DNA from: Pseudoflavitalea rhizosphaerae
GTDB taxonomy: Bacteria; Bacteroidota; Bacteroidia; Chitinophagales; Chitinophagaceae
Length of the DNA stretch: 64,000 bases
Reading direction: 5' to 3'
Assembly (NCBI RefSeq): GCF_003991355.1
Contig: NZ_RCSU01000012.1
Coordinates: 124,001 to 188,000, forward strand
Shown: positions 43,233 through 52,538 of the stretch, one piece after another
Position numbering within the stretch: position 1 is the first letter of the stretch
How the letters are laid out: each line of letters begins with the position of its first letter
Program-made: the position numbers and the translations under genes
The notes under the pieces: model-generated
Databases searched by the model: none
What the model was told of the DNA's origin: nothing
Seen by the model: the letters and a program-made list of their open reading frames with translations, nothing else

Positions 43233-44396
43233 ATGCAACCACTCGCTACATCCCGTAGCCGGATCATGTCTATCGATCTCCTTCGCGGAGTGATCATCGT
43301 GATCATGGCCATCGATCACGTTCGTGATTTTTTCACCAACGTCAGGTTCGATCCAACGGACCTCACGCAGACCACACCGGGCTTGTTCTTCACCCGCTGG
43401 ATCACGCATTTCTGTGCGCCGGTATTTATGTTCCTTGCAGGCACGGGTGCTTTTCTCTTTGGATTAAAAAGATCGAAAGCGGAATTATCGAAATTCCTGC
43501 TCTCACGCGGCCTCTTCCTGGTATTGATCGAATTCACCATTTCACATTTTGCCCTGCATTTCAATTTCCGCTATGATCTCATTCTCGCGATGGTGATCTG
43601 GGCGCTCGGCATGTGTATGATCTTTCTTTCATTAATGGTGAAGCTGCCGCTGAAAGCGATCCTTATCATCAGTTTGTTGTTGATCGTTGGTCATAATGCA
43701 CTGGATGGGATCAGTCCTGCTTCACTGGGCAGCGCCGGCTGGCTATGGAATATCCTGCATGTGCCTGGCTTCTTCCCACTGGGCGCCAATCACGGACTGG
43801 TGATCGGTTATCCGCTGATACCCTGGGTGGGTGTGATGGGCGCAGGGTATGTGTTTGGAAAGTATTTTCAGCAGGATGCCGACCAAAGAAGAAAGATATT
43901 CATCCGGCTCGGACTGCTCCTTACAGTGCTATTCATCATCATCCGTTTCATCAATATTTATGGCGATCCGCAGCGATGGTCCACCCAATCATCTTCCCTG
44001 TACACTTTTCTATCTTTTCTGAATACCACCAAGTATCCGCCATCACTGGGTTTCCTGTTGATGACCTTAGGGCCCGCCATCTTTGCGCTGGGCTTGATGG
44101 AAAGAGCGAAAGGCCCACTCACTGATTTTTTCCTGGTATATGGTAAAGTACCGATGTTCTTCTTTCTGACACATTTCTACCTGATCCATTTGATGGCGCT
44201 GATCACCGGAGTTATGCAGGGATACGATGCTTCAGCTTTCCTGAATTTCGTGAACAGCTTCCCGAAAGATTTCGGATTTGGCCTTGGTGGCGTTTACGCA
44301 TATTGGGCAACGGTAGTTCTATTATTGTATTTTCCATGTAAATGGTATGGCAGGCTCAAAGCCGCCAGCAGAAACCCTTTATTGAGTTATATATGA
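43233..44396 (+). CDS. Integral membrane protein of the DUF1624/heparan-alpha-glucosaminide acetyltransferase-like family
   Basis: 387 residues with about ten helices. The N-terminal block SRIMSIDLLRGVIIVIMAIDHVRDFF is the family signature (S-x-D-x-x-R-G and the DH pair). These proteins are thought to move acyl groups across the membrane to sugars; the actual substrate is unknown in bacteria. Its place between a dipeptidase and a D-aminoacylase suggests work on cell-wall fragments, by context only. Confidence 0.88.
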   Translation: MQPLATSRSRIMSIDLLRGVIIVIMAIDHVRDFFTNVRFDPTDLTQTTPGLFFTRWITHFCAPVFMFLAGTGAFLFGLKRSKAELSKFLLSRGLFLVLIEFTISHFALHFNFRYDLILAMVIWALGMCMIFLSLMVKLPLKAILIISLLLIVGHNALDGISPASLGSAGWLWNILHVPGFFPLGANHGLVIGYPLIPWVGVMGAGYVFGKYFQQDADQRRKIFIRLGLLLTVLFIIIRFINIYGDPQRWSTQSSSLYTFLSFLNTTKYPPSLGFLLMTLGPAIFALGLMERAKGPLTDFFLVYGKVPMFFFLTHFYLIHLMALITGVMQGYDASAFLNFVNSFPKDFGFGLGGVYAYWATVVLLLYFPCKWYGRLKAASRNPLLSYI

Positions 44397-45973
44397 AAAT
44401 CATCCTCCCATTCATTTGTTTGTTAGTAGTGGTGGCGGCAAACGCACAAATGTCCTGTGACCTCCTGATCATAAATGGCAAGATCATAGACGGCACGGGC
44501 AATTCCTGGTTCTATGGAGATATTGCCGTGAAAGATGGTAAGATTATGGCAGTTGGCAAACTGTCTGGTTACACAGCAACCACTATTATTGATGCGAAGC
44601 AGCAGGTTCTTGCGCCAGGCTTCATTGATGTACATGGCCATATCGAAGGCGGCATCAAAGAAACCCCCACTGCCGACAATTACATTTTCGATGGTGTCAC
44701 CACCGTGATCACCGGCAACTGTGGCGGATCTGCAGCCAGTCTCGGAAAATTCTTTGCACAGGTAGACAGTATACATAGTTCCATCAACGTAGCTTCACTG
44801 GTTGGTCATAACACCGTTCGCGAACAGGTAATGAAGCGCGATAACAGACTGGCAACACCAGAAGAACAATCCCGCATGGACCAGTTGGTGGAAAAAGCCA
44901 TGCAGGAAGGCGCTGTAGGATTATCCACCGGGCTGATCTATATCCCCGGCACATTTGCCAACACCGCAGAAGTAGTGAGTCTGGCAAAAGCTGCCGGCAA
45001 ATACAACGGACTATACGCATCGCACATACGAAATGAGGAAAACGGCGTGGTGGATGCCATCAATGAAGCCATCCAGGTAGGGAAAGAAGCCAATGTTCCG
45101 GTGCAGATCTCACATTTCAAAGTGAGTGGCAGGGCCAGCTGGGGTAAATCCAATATCACACTCGGCCTTATCAAAGCCGTGAGGGATGAAGGTTATGATG
45201 TTACCATCGATCAATATCCTTATACAGCCAGCAGCACCAACCTGGGCGTTCGACTTCCCGACTGGGCGCTTGCCGGCGGGCAGGACAGCCTGAAAGCAAG
45301 ACTCCGCAATCCCGCCATCCGGGCAGCAATCAAAAAAGGAATGCTGGAACAACTTGCCAAATACAAATACAAGAACTACAGCTACGCGGTAGTGGCCAAT
45401 TTTTCTGCAGACAGCAGTTACAATGGTAAAAGCATTACCGAGATCAATAAGAAACTGGGAAGAAAACCGAAAGCCGCCTGGGAAGCAGAAACCATTATGG
45501 ACATGATGGAAAAGGGAGGCGCGCAAATGGTTTATCATGGCATGAGCGAAGACGATGTGAAATACATCATGCAATATCCCTTCTGTATGGTAGGCGCAGA
45601 CGCCGGTGTACCAAGCCCCGGAAAAGGAATGCCGCATCCAAGGGGATATGGCACCAATGCGAGGATCCTGGGCAGATACGTTAGAGACATGCAGGTAATT
45701 TCTCTGGAAGAAGCCATCCGCAGAATGACATCACTCGCTGCGCAAAAGTTCCAGCTCACCAACAGGGGATTGCTGAAACCCGGAATGGCAGCAGATATCG
45801 TGATCTTTGATCCTGTTACAGTGAATGATAAATCCACATTTGAACAACCACATCAATATTCGGTAGGCTTCAGCCATGTGATTGTGAATGGTGGCATTAC
45901 GATGCAGGAGGGGAAGCATACAGGGTTGCGTAAAGGACAACCCTTGTACGGGCCGGGAAAAACCAACCAGTAA
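44393..45973 (+). CDS. Secreted N-acyl-D-amino-acid deacylase (D-aminoacylase)
   Basis: 526 residues from ATG 44393, overlapping the previous TGA by 4 bases (ATGA). A signal peptide (LPFICLLVVVAANAQ) directs export. The amidohydrolase fold is shown by GFIDVHGHIEGG, GNCGGSAASLG, SHIRNEENGVVDAINEAI, QISHFKVSG, GADAGVPSPGKGMPHPRGYG and LKPGMAADIVIFDP. It should release D-amino acids from N-acyl forms. With the M19 dipeptidase it makes a plausible pathway for breaking down D-amino-acid-containing peptides, such as peptidoglycan stems. Confidence 0.93.
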   Translation: MKIILPFICLLVVVAANAQMSCDLLIINGKIIDGTGNSWFYGDIAVKDGKIMAVGKLSGYTATTIIDAKQQVLAPGFIDVHGHIEGGIKETPTADNYIFDGVTTVITGNCGGSAASLGKFFAQVDSIHSSINVASLVGHNTVREQVMKRDNRLATPEEQSRMDQLVEKAMQEGAVGLSTGLIYIPGTFANTAEVVSLAKAAGKYNGLYASHIRNEENGVVDAINEAIQVGKEANVPVQISHFKVSGRASWGKSNITLGLIKAVRDEGYDVTIDQYPYTASSTNLGVRLPDWALAGGQDSLKARLRNPAIRAAIKKGMLEQLAKYKYKNYSYAVVANFSADSSYNGKSITEINKKLGRKPKAAWEAETIMDMMEKGGAQMVYHGMSEDDVKYIMQYPFCMVGADAGVPSPGKGMPHPRGYGTNARILGRYVRDMQVISLEEAIRRMTSLAAQKFQLTNRGLLKPGMAADIVIFDPVTVNDKSTFEQPHQYSVGFSHVIVNGGITMQEGKHTGLRKGQPLYGPGKTNQ

Positions 45974-46402
45974 CTGAGCCCGGCTGTGGAAGCCATGTTT
46001 TATAGTTGATGCCCGATACCAAGAGATCAGGTGTCATGGAATTCCGGGTGAAATTCCAGATATACGTTTCTTCGCTGAAAGCCGAACAAAAAACCGGACC
46101 ATTGTTTTGTGCTTCTGAAAAACTTCATTTCAGGTCAGTCCTCCAGATATATTCCCGGTGTTTTTGCATGGATCTTCCATTTTCCACTAATGGTTCTGTT
46201 GAAGAGTAGCAGAAACCTGATGTATGTTCATGACTATTGACAGGCTGTATTCAAAAGCAGGCAGTCGGTCAGAATTAGCTTTTGGCTGTTATAATAACAA
46301 ACTAACTTCCCTGAATTTCAGTAAAAAAAATCTCAGACGGCTACACACTGATATTAACGAAAAGCTCAGCTTCAACTCAAAAAACTCATTAATCCAGGCA
46401 AC
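45974..46402. other. 429-base stretch without a convincing gene
   Basis: AT-rich upstream region of the two-gene module that begins at 46403. A 67-codon plus-strand frame (46006-46209) starts with MMPDTKRSG, which happens to echo the PDTKR near the start of the module's first protein. Otherwise it has no domain, low-quality composition and no start context. No strong terminator, promoter box or repeat is visible. Confidence 0.5.
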
Positions 46403-47698
46403 ATGATATCGCATACAGTTCCCATTCCCGACACCAAAAGAACAGATGGAGTAGGTATTTATTTTGGTCAGTTCTCAGACAATACAAAAAGCATACAGCA
46501 AATTCAATCCTACCGGAGAGCCATGAAGCTGATTGAAGAACAACAATACCTGGATGGTGTGGAAGCCTATTTCTGGTACCTGAAAGATGAACAGCTCAAT
46601 AATGTAGTGTGGCAAAGGGAAGAAGACCAGCTCTCTTTTCTCGTATATCAGGGGCCTGTTATTGTGCGTGGAAATGTTTCCGGAAATATTTTAAAAGCTG
46701 AAGTCAATATCGGAAGCGTGGAGCAGCCTGATATTGGCCTGACAGACTACCTTCTCGCAGAGAACCACAAAAATTATTATTCCCGGTTTTCTCTGAACGG
46801 CAACCATATCAAAATGAATATTGAACTGGATCTTAACCGGCAGGGAATATCATCTCTTCTTTATGAGAATCTGAGAGAACTTTCATTGCAGTCAGAAAAA
46901 GCATTCCGGCATATACAGGCATCCTTCCCGCAGATAATTCCCACCGATACTGCTACCGATATAAGTATTCCACATGCAGAAATAACAGTGAAATATAAAT
47001 ATTTCCGTAAATGGATTGAAGAAACATTGGAGTTATCTGCAGAACAAGATGTAACCGCAGAATCTGTTCTATACCGGACACTTGCATACAGGCTGGATTT
47101 TCTGCTGGCTCCTGAAGGGCTCCTGAAAAAAACGATCAACGACATACACTGGATCTACTTTACCAATGACGGCAGTAGTGAAGAATCCCGTAATCAAAAG
47201 ATGGAACAGAAGTTCAGGCAATTGCTTGCCAAACCGGAAAACGAGATCACAAAATCTTTCTGCAGAACACTGTACACTTTCACCCAAAGAAGAAAACCCG
47301 CAGCAAACGAAGTGATGGATGTTCTGGACGAATTACAGGAAGATATTAGTTTTTATGCCGATAGTGAGCCGGAAGTGGTAAAAAACCTGTATCAGCAGGC
47401 TCCACTGAATATACAGTATGTGTGCTCGATGGCAAGACCTTTTACAGATTTGTTTGTGGTATATATGCAGGTAATGTATTCAGATTATTTTAGAGACCTG
47501 GGTTTGCCTGCTTTCAGATCCGATGATGGGAAAATAGAGGCCCTGAGTGTAAAAAAAGCAATTCGTAGCATAGAAGAATCCTGGCAGGCCACATACCCTG
47601 ATTTCAGGTTCAATAAGGATGAAATAATTTATGATAGCCCTGGCTCATTCTATCCCTCATTCATTTATCAGCTGGCCTCTCAACAATTCGTTTTCTAG
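46403..47698 (+). CDS. Unknown protein with a YbjN/type III chaperone-like N-terminal region (module gene 1)
   Basis: 431 residues, no signal peptide or membrane helix, so cytoplasmic. Residues about 65-180 have a strand/helix order (QREEDQLSFLVYQGPVIVRG, then FSLNGNHIKMNIELDL and a long helix LLYENLRELSLQSEKAF) like YbjN or type III secretion chaperone folds. The rest is mainly helical and unrecognised (FYADSEPEVVKNLYQQAPLN and a C-terminal IIYDSPGSFYPSFIYQL). It is followed after 18 bases by an HtrA-like pseudo-protease whose C-terminus seems to share the same fold. The pair forms one small operon of unknown role. Confidence 0.65.
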   Translation: MISHTVPIPDTKRTDGVGIYFGQFSDNTKSIQQIQSYRRAMKLIEEQQYLDGVEAYFWYLKDEQLNNVVWQREEDQLSFLVYQGPVIVRGNVSGNILKAEVNIGSVEQPDIGLTDYLLAENHKNYYSRFSLNGNHIKMNIELDLNRQGISSLLYENLRELSLQSEKAFRHIQASFPQIIPTDTATDISIPHAEITVKYKYFRKWIEETLELSAEQDVTAESVLYRTLAYRLDFLLAPEGLLKKTINDIHWIYFTNDGSSEESRNQKMEQKFRQLLAKPENEITKSFCRTLYTFTQRRKPAANEVMDVLDELQEDISFYADSEPEVVKNLYQQAPLNIQYVCSMARPFTDLFVVYMQVMYSDYFRDLGLPAFRSDDGKIEALSVKKAIRSIEESWQATYPDFRFNKDEIIYDSPGSFYPSFIYQLASQQFVF

Positions 47699-47716
47699 TA
47701 CTCTAATAATTATTCA

Positions 47717-48811
47717 ATGGCAAATCAGGCAATCATATTTCAGTTCCAGGATGCGATGATGCAAGTGAAAGCACCGGAAAAAACACAGTCTGGGTTCTAC
47801 CTTCAACAACACGGGCTGTTGGTAACATCTGCATTGGGACTGGAAACTGTAAGTGCAGTGAAGCTCTACGACAAAGCATTCAATGAATATTCGGCCCGTG
47901 TATTATACTGGGATGAACTGCATGACCTCACCTTCCTGGAAGCTCCAGCCAACTGGCAGGGACCTGCTATTGTATTCGGAGACCCCTCAGTTCTTAAAGC
48001 AGGAGATAAAGTGGCTTCTGTTGGATTTGAAGCAGATGCGATTGAAGCATCGTTGACAGGAGTAATACTGGACCCCGTTTCAGAACAGGATGGTTTGAAT
48101 TATATCCATGTAAATGCGGCTATCCATAACGGTAATACCGGCGGTCCGCTGGTTAACAACAAAGGTGAAGTGATAGGCGTGAATTCAGAAAAAATAGACG
48201 GCGGATATGATTATGGTTACGTGCTTCCCCTGAAATATCTCCAGGAAGCCCTGGATTTGTATAAACCGTATTACGGTAAAGTAACAGTGCGGTGCCCCCA
48301 TTGCGGAGCGCTCGTTTTGCAGAAAGACCCGGATCCGGAACATTGCACAGCATGCGGAGAAGAAATCACATTCCCCCATCCTGAAGTGGTGCCTGTTGAC
48401 ACCATTCACACCTTTATTGAAAAATCCATTCGTCAGGCAGGTAAGTCTGTTAGTAAGAGTAAGGTCGGGTTTGAATATTGGGCAATTCAGGAGGGAAGGG
48501 CGAAGATCAATATCGTGTACAGTTTCAAGAGTTATTTGGTAGTGATTGAATGTATACTGGCCAAAGCGCCCGCAGATCCGGAAAAAATAAATTCAATTAA
48601 CAGGTTCCTGTTAGAGGAAAACGGACAGTTATCACATATCTCGTTATCTAAAACTAACAATTCAATTGTGCTCGGCACGATGTTCGATGAAAAAGACTTT
48701 GATGTATACACCGGTACAAAAACGCTGATAAGCATGATAGAAAATGCAGACCGCTATATCGGACTGCTAACTGAAAAATATGGCTGCACTGCGGATACAG
48801 CAGCTCAATAA
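47717..48811 (+). CDS. Catalytically dead HtrA-like protein with zinc ribbon and YbjN-like C-terminus (module gene 2)
   Basis: 364 residues, no signal peptide. Residues about 5-180 follow the trypsin/HtrA core: LLVTSALGL where TxxHV is usual (Leu 40 at the His position), D70 in HDLTFLEA, and GNTGGPLV (Thr 141 at the catalytic Ser). Two of the triad are changed, so no normal protease activity is expected; it may bind peptides instead. Residues 193-213 are a zinc ribbon (CPHC and CTAC). Residues about 245-360 look like a YbjN/chaperone-like domain. The end overlaps the convergent E1 gene by 7 bases. Confidence 0.75.
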   Translation: MANQAIIFQFQDAMMQVKAPEKTQSGFYLQQHGLLVTSALGLETVSAVKLYDKAFNEYSARVLYWDELHDLTFLEAPANWQGPAIVFGDPSVLKAGDKVASVGFEADAIEASLTGVILDPVSEQDGLNYIHVNAAIHNGNTGGPLVNNKGEVIGVNSEKIDGGYDYGYVLPLKYLQEALDLYKPYYGKVTVRCPHCGALVLQKDPDPEHCTACGEEITFPHPEVVPVDTIHTFIEKSIRQAGKSVSKSKVGFEYWAIQEGRAKINIVYSFKSYLVVIECILAKAPADPEKINSINRFLLEENGQLSHISLSKTNNSIVLGTMFDEKDFDVYTGTKTLISMIENADRYIGLLTEKYGCTADTAAQ

Positions 48812-50796
48812 GTAAGTAATTTCTTCACACACTCGTCCAGCCTCGCCTTCGCCAGGAAATTATTTTCCAGGTCAATATTGAAAGGGACGGGCGTATCGAG
48901 AGAAGCGCATCTCAAAACAGGAGCATCGAGATGCTGAAAGCAATGCTCACTGATCCAGGCGCTGATCTCACCGCCAATACCGCCGGTGAGCGTGTCTTCA
49001 TGCAGGATCATTACCTTTCCGGTTGCCAGAACTGATTCACGGATGGCATCATAATCCAATGGCAATAACGTACGTAGGTCGAGTATATCGATAGAGATAT
49101 CCGGATTTGCGGCCGCATATTGTTTTGCCCAATGCACACCGCTTCCATATGTGATGATGGAGATATCTGTTCCTTCCTGCACTTTCCTGGCTTTGCCGAT
49201 GGGCGTTTCATAATATACATCGGGAACGTCGCCGCTTACGCTTCTGTAAAGGGCTTTGTGCTCGAAGAACATCACAGGATTGGGATCGTTGATAGCGGCT
49301 ATGAGTAAGCCTTTGGCATCTTCAGGAGTAGAGGGGTATACCACTTTGAGACCGGGAGTATGCGTAAACCAGGCTTCATTGCTTTGTGAATGGAAAGGCC
49401 CGGCCCCAACTCCGCCGCCGGTTGGCATGCGTACCACTACATCGGCGGCATGGCCCCAGCGGTAATAGATCTTGGCCAGGTTATTTACGATCTGGTTGAA
49501 AGCCACAGACACAAAATCCGCAAACTGCATTTCCACGATACCCTTGTAACCTTCCAAACTCAGGCCAAGTGCGGTCCCTATGATTGCGCTTTCGCAAATT
49601 GGAGTATTCCGCACCCGGCTCTTTCCGTATTTCTCTACAAACCCTTCGGTGATCTTGAAAGCGCCACCGTATTCGGCAATATCCTGTCCCATGATAACGA
49701 GATTCGGATGGCGTTCCATGCTTTGGTCCAACCCTTCTTTCACGGCATCGATCAAACGAAGTTCATTTTTGTTTTCATCGTCCACCAAACTAACATCAGG
49801 CACATCGGTTTCCGGAACAGGCGCGTATACATCGGCGAGCTCTTTATTGGTGTCTATCCTCACAGAAGCTGACTCCTGCGCCATCGCCAGTTCCACTTCG
49901 ATATATTCCCTGATATTCTCTTTGATGCCAGCAATCCGGTCTTCAGGTATGATCTGCTCTTCCAGCAACCATTGTTCAAAACTCTTCACGGGATCTTTCT
50001 TCTCCCATTCTTCAAACAGGTGTGGCGGAACATATTTAGTGCCGCTGGCTTCTTCATGACCCCGCATGCGGAATGTCATACATTCGATGAGATAGGGCTT
50101 TTGTTCGCGGATGCAGTATTCACGTACGCCCTTGATGGTATCGTATACGGTGAGGATATTGTTACCGTCGATCTGAACGCCTTCCATACCGTAGCCGCGT
50201 GCGCGGTCTACCAGGTTCCCGCAACGGTATTGCTCACTAACGGGAGTGCTTAGTCCATAACCATTATTCTCAATAAGAAAAATTACAGGCAGGTCCCAAA
50301 CAGCAGCAGTATTGAGGGCTTCATGAAAATCACCTTCGCTGGTGCCACCTTCGCCGGTGAAGGCAAGCGAAACTTTCTGTTCATTACGAAGTTTAGCCGC
50401 CAGCGACACGCCATCAGCAATGGCCAGTTGCGGACCGAGGTGACTGATCATGCCACAGATATGATGTGATTTATTGCCGAAGTGAAAGCTTCTTTCGCGC
50501 CCATTGCTGTAGCCGTCCTGACTGCCTTGCCATTGCCTGAAGAGTTTGCTGAGCGGCATGTTGCGGGTAGTGAACACACCGAGATTACGATGCAGTGGCA
50601 TGATCCACTCATCTGGTTGCAGCGCCAGGGTGGCTCCTACTGCAATGGCTTCCTGGCCAATGCCGCTGAACCATTTTGAAATTCGTCCCTGCCTCAATAA
50701 GACCAGCATCTTTTCTTCAATCATGCGCGGAAGCAACAGGCTTCTGTAAAATTGGACCAATTGATCATTGCCCAGGTCTTTGCGATCGAATTGCAT
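48805..50796 (-). CDS. 2-oxoacid dehydrogenase E1, alpha and beta subunits fused
   Basis: 663 residues. Residues about 10-320 are E1 alpha with the thiamine diphosphate site (TGEGGTSEGDFHEALNTAAV and IENNGYGLSTPV) and the phosphorylation-loop region (YGMEGVQIDGNNILTVYD). Residues about 345-663 are E1 beta (GQDIAEYGGAFKITEGFVEKYG, GGIGGEISAWISEH). The order of motifs is closest to the branched-chain 2-oxoacid or pyruvate type; the substrate cannot be told from this. It decarboxylates the 2-oxoacid and passes the acyl group to a lipoyl E2 not present here. Alpha and beta are usually separate genes. Confidence 0.93.
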   Translation of the reverse strand: MQFDRKDLGNDQLVQFYRSLLLPRMIEEKMLVLLRQGRISKWFSGIGQEAIAVGATLALQPDEWIMPLHRNLGVFTTRNMPLSKLFRQWQGSQDGYSNGRERSFHFGNKSHHICGMISHLGPQLAIADGVSLAAKLRNEQKVSLAFTGEGGTSEGDFHEALNTAAVWDLPVIFLIENNGYGLSTPVSEQYRCGNLVDRARGYGMEGVQIDGNNILTVYDTIKGVREYCIREQKPYLIECMTFRMRGHEEASGTKYVPPHLFEEWEKKDPVKSFEQWLLEEQIIPEDRIAGIKENIREYIEVELAMAQESASVRIDTNKELADVYAPVPETDVPDVSLVDDENKNELRLIDAVKEGLDQSMERHPNLVIMGQDIAEYGGAFKITEGFVEKYGKSRVRNTPICESAIIGTALGLSLEGYKGIVEMQFADFVSVAFNQIVNNLAKIYYRWGHAADVVVRMPTGGGVGAGPFHSQSNEAWFTHTPGLKVVYPSTPEDAKGLLIAAINDPNPVMFFEHKALYRSVSGDVPDVYYETPIGKARKVQEGTDISIITYGSGVHWAKQYAAANPDISIDILDLRTLLPLDYDAIRESVLATGKVMILHEDTLTGGIGGEISAWISEHCFQHLDAPVLRCASLDTPVPFNIDLENNFLAKARLDECVKKLLTY

Positions 50797-50832
50797 ACGG
50801 CATACAAATATGGAAGGTGAATGGAGTAAAGT

Positions 50833-51189
50833 CTATTGATCTGTGTTCCGCTCTTTATTGTCTTCCCTGTACAACATGGATGACACGATCGATAATAACA
50901 AAGAGAATAGCAACGCCCACCAGAAACCGTCCACCACAAAACCGGGGACCACTTTTTCCGCGAGCAGAATAATACAGGCATTGATTACGAACAGGAACAA
51001 CCCGAATGTGACCAATGTGATGGGGAATGTAAGCAGAATGAGAATGGGTTTCAGTATGGCATTGAAAATGGCCAGCACAACAGCAAAGATGATGGCCGTC
51101 CAGAAAGTATCGATATGAACGCCGCTCAAAATATAAGAAAGTCCGAACGCGATAACGGAGGTAACTACTACCCGCATAATAAATTTCAT
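50833..51189 (-). CDS. Phage holin family-like small membrane protein
   Basis: 118 residues with four hydrophobic helices and the family pattern (ILSGVHIDTFWTAIIFAVVL, LNAILKPILILLTFPITLVTFGLF, then a C-terminal helix). It matches the COG1950 group annotated as phage holin family, which is widespread in chromosomes away from prophages; no phage genes are near. Short loops, basic C-terminal tail. Role unknown. Confidence 0.82.
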   Translation of the reverse strand: MKFIMRVVVTSVIAFGLSYILSGVHIDTFWTAIIFAVVLAIFNAILKPILILLTFPITLVTFGLFLFVINACIILLAEKVVPGFVVDGFWWALLFSLLLSIVSSMLYREDNKERNTDQ

Positions 51190-51249
51190 AACTGCCGATT
51201 TACATCCGGGAGTTAAGTTACCAATATTTCCGTTATCCGGATCAGCTTT

Positions 51250-52536
51250 TTAGATCACAACCAGTTCGTAAAAATCGTCGGGCTGCAGGTAGGTATTGGC
51301 CAGGTCCTGCAACTCTTTTGCGGTAATGCTGCGCACTACCTGCAGGCTCTGGTAAAAATAGGCTTCATCAACACCGTTCAGGATCATATTCTTCCAGCGA
51401 CCGATCACCTGGAACGGGCCATCCAGGTCGCCCAGCACTGTTCCGATGATGAAATTGCGGGTCATCATCAGTTCTTCTTCGTCCACTTCTTCTTCGCGGA
51501 GCAGGGCCATTTCATTGTAGATCTCTTTCACGGTCTCTTCCGCCACATCCCTACCGGCTTCGGTGGTGATCATCCAGCCGCTTTCGTGCACGAAGTTGAG
51601 GAGATAACTGTAGATGCCGTAGGTATAGCCTTTGTCTTCCCGGATATTACCCATCAATCTCGATCCGAAGAAACCACCAAGCACATTGTTGAGCACCTGC
51701 GCTTTTTGAAAATCCGGGTGGTGACGGTTCGGGAATGGACGCAGTAAACGTATGGCGGCCTGCACACCATTGGGATCGTTCATGATCCTGTACTTCTTCT
51801 GTGTGGCCGGTTCTATCTTGTGTTGCACGCCCACGACTGTTTCGCGGTGTTTGCGAACAGGAAGACTGCCGAAATATTTTTCAAGTTCGGCGATCATATT
51901 CTCCGGCAGTTTGCCGGCAGCAAAGATCACCATGCGGCCTTTGCGGTAATATTCTTCATAGAAGCCCACCAGGTCTTCCCGGGTGAGGGCTTCATAATCT
52001 TCTGCATTGTTGTATTTCCCGTAAGGATGTTTCTCACCGAAAAGATAGGAGTCGATGAGCCGGCCAGCTACAAATTCACTTTTCTGCAAATTCACTTTAA
52101 GACGTTGCAGCGAGTTCTGTTTGTAGATGGCGATCTCCTCTTCAGGAAAAGTAGCATCGGTGAACATTTCTGCAATCACGGGGATCAGCGCATGCACATG
52201 CTTGTTAAGGCAGTGCAGGGTTACTTCAGAAGTTTCCGAGTAACAACTACGGTTCACATATGCGCCGTAGTAATCGAAATGTTCATTGATCTCGAAAGCG
52301 GTGCGGCCGGATGTGCCATTCTTCATGAGGAAGTTGGTGGCGGCAGCCAGGGCTTTCTTTTTTTCGTACCAGGCGCCGGCATAGAACACCCAGTTGATCT
52401 GGAGCGTGTCCTCACTGCCCATATTGAGCGCGTACACTTCAACGCCATTACTGAGTACATGATGATCGCAGCGGGGCAGCGCCAATTCAAAGTCAACTGC
52501 ATCTTTTATAGGAGGAGCGATAGTTCTGTTGGGCAT
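51250..52536 (-). CDS. M16 family peptidase-like protein without the zinc motif (partner subunit)
   Basis: 428 residues in two M16 half-domains (RLKVNLQKSEFVAGRLIDSY; GGFFGSRLMGNIREDKGYTYGIYS). The inverted zinc motif HxxEH is absent (the position reads ATNFLMKNG). It follows the active homologue after a gap of only 2 bases. In such pairs one subunit carries zinc and the other, with the R-Y or G-Y substrate loop, completes the chamber, as in mitochondrial processing peptidase and bacterial Sph2681/2682-type pairs. Start ATG 52536. Confidence 0.92.
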   Translation of the reverse strand: MPNRTIAPPIKDAVDFELALPRCDHHVLSNGVEVYALNMGSEDTLQINWVFYAGAWYEKKKALAAATNFLMKNGTSGRTAFEINEHFDYYGAYVNRSCYSETSEVTLHCLNKHVHALIPVIAEMFTDATFPEEEIAIYKQNSLQRLKVNLQKSEFVAGRLIDSYLFGEKHPYGKYNNAEDYEALTREDLVGFYEEYYRKGRMVIFAAGKLPENMIAELEKYFGSLPVRKHRETVVGVQHKIEPATQKKYRIMNDPNGVQAAIRLLRPFPNRHHPDFQKAQVLNNVLGGFFGSRLMGNIREDKGYTYGIYSYLLNFVHESGWMITTEAGRDVAEETVKEIYNEMALLREEEVDEEELMMTRNFIIGTVLGDLDGPFQVIGRWKNMILNGVDEAYFYQSLQVVRSITAKELQDLANTYLQPDDFYELVVI

Positions 52537-52538
52537 AA

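Noticed and set aside
46006-46209. Possible small gene before the two-gene module
   Set aside because: 67 codons, no domain or signal, unusual composition and no promoter or start context. Its PDTKR stretch also occurs near the start of the next protein but is too short to mean much.
50833-51189. Prophage remnant suggested by the phage-holin family name
   Set aside because: The family is widespread in bacterial chromosomes and no other phage gene, integrase or attachment site is near.
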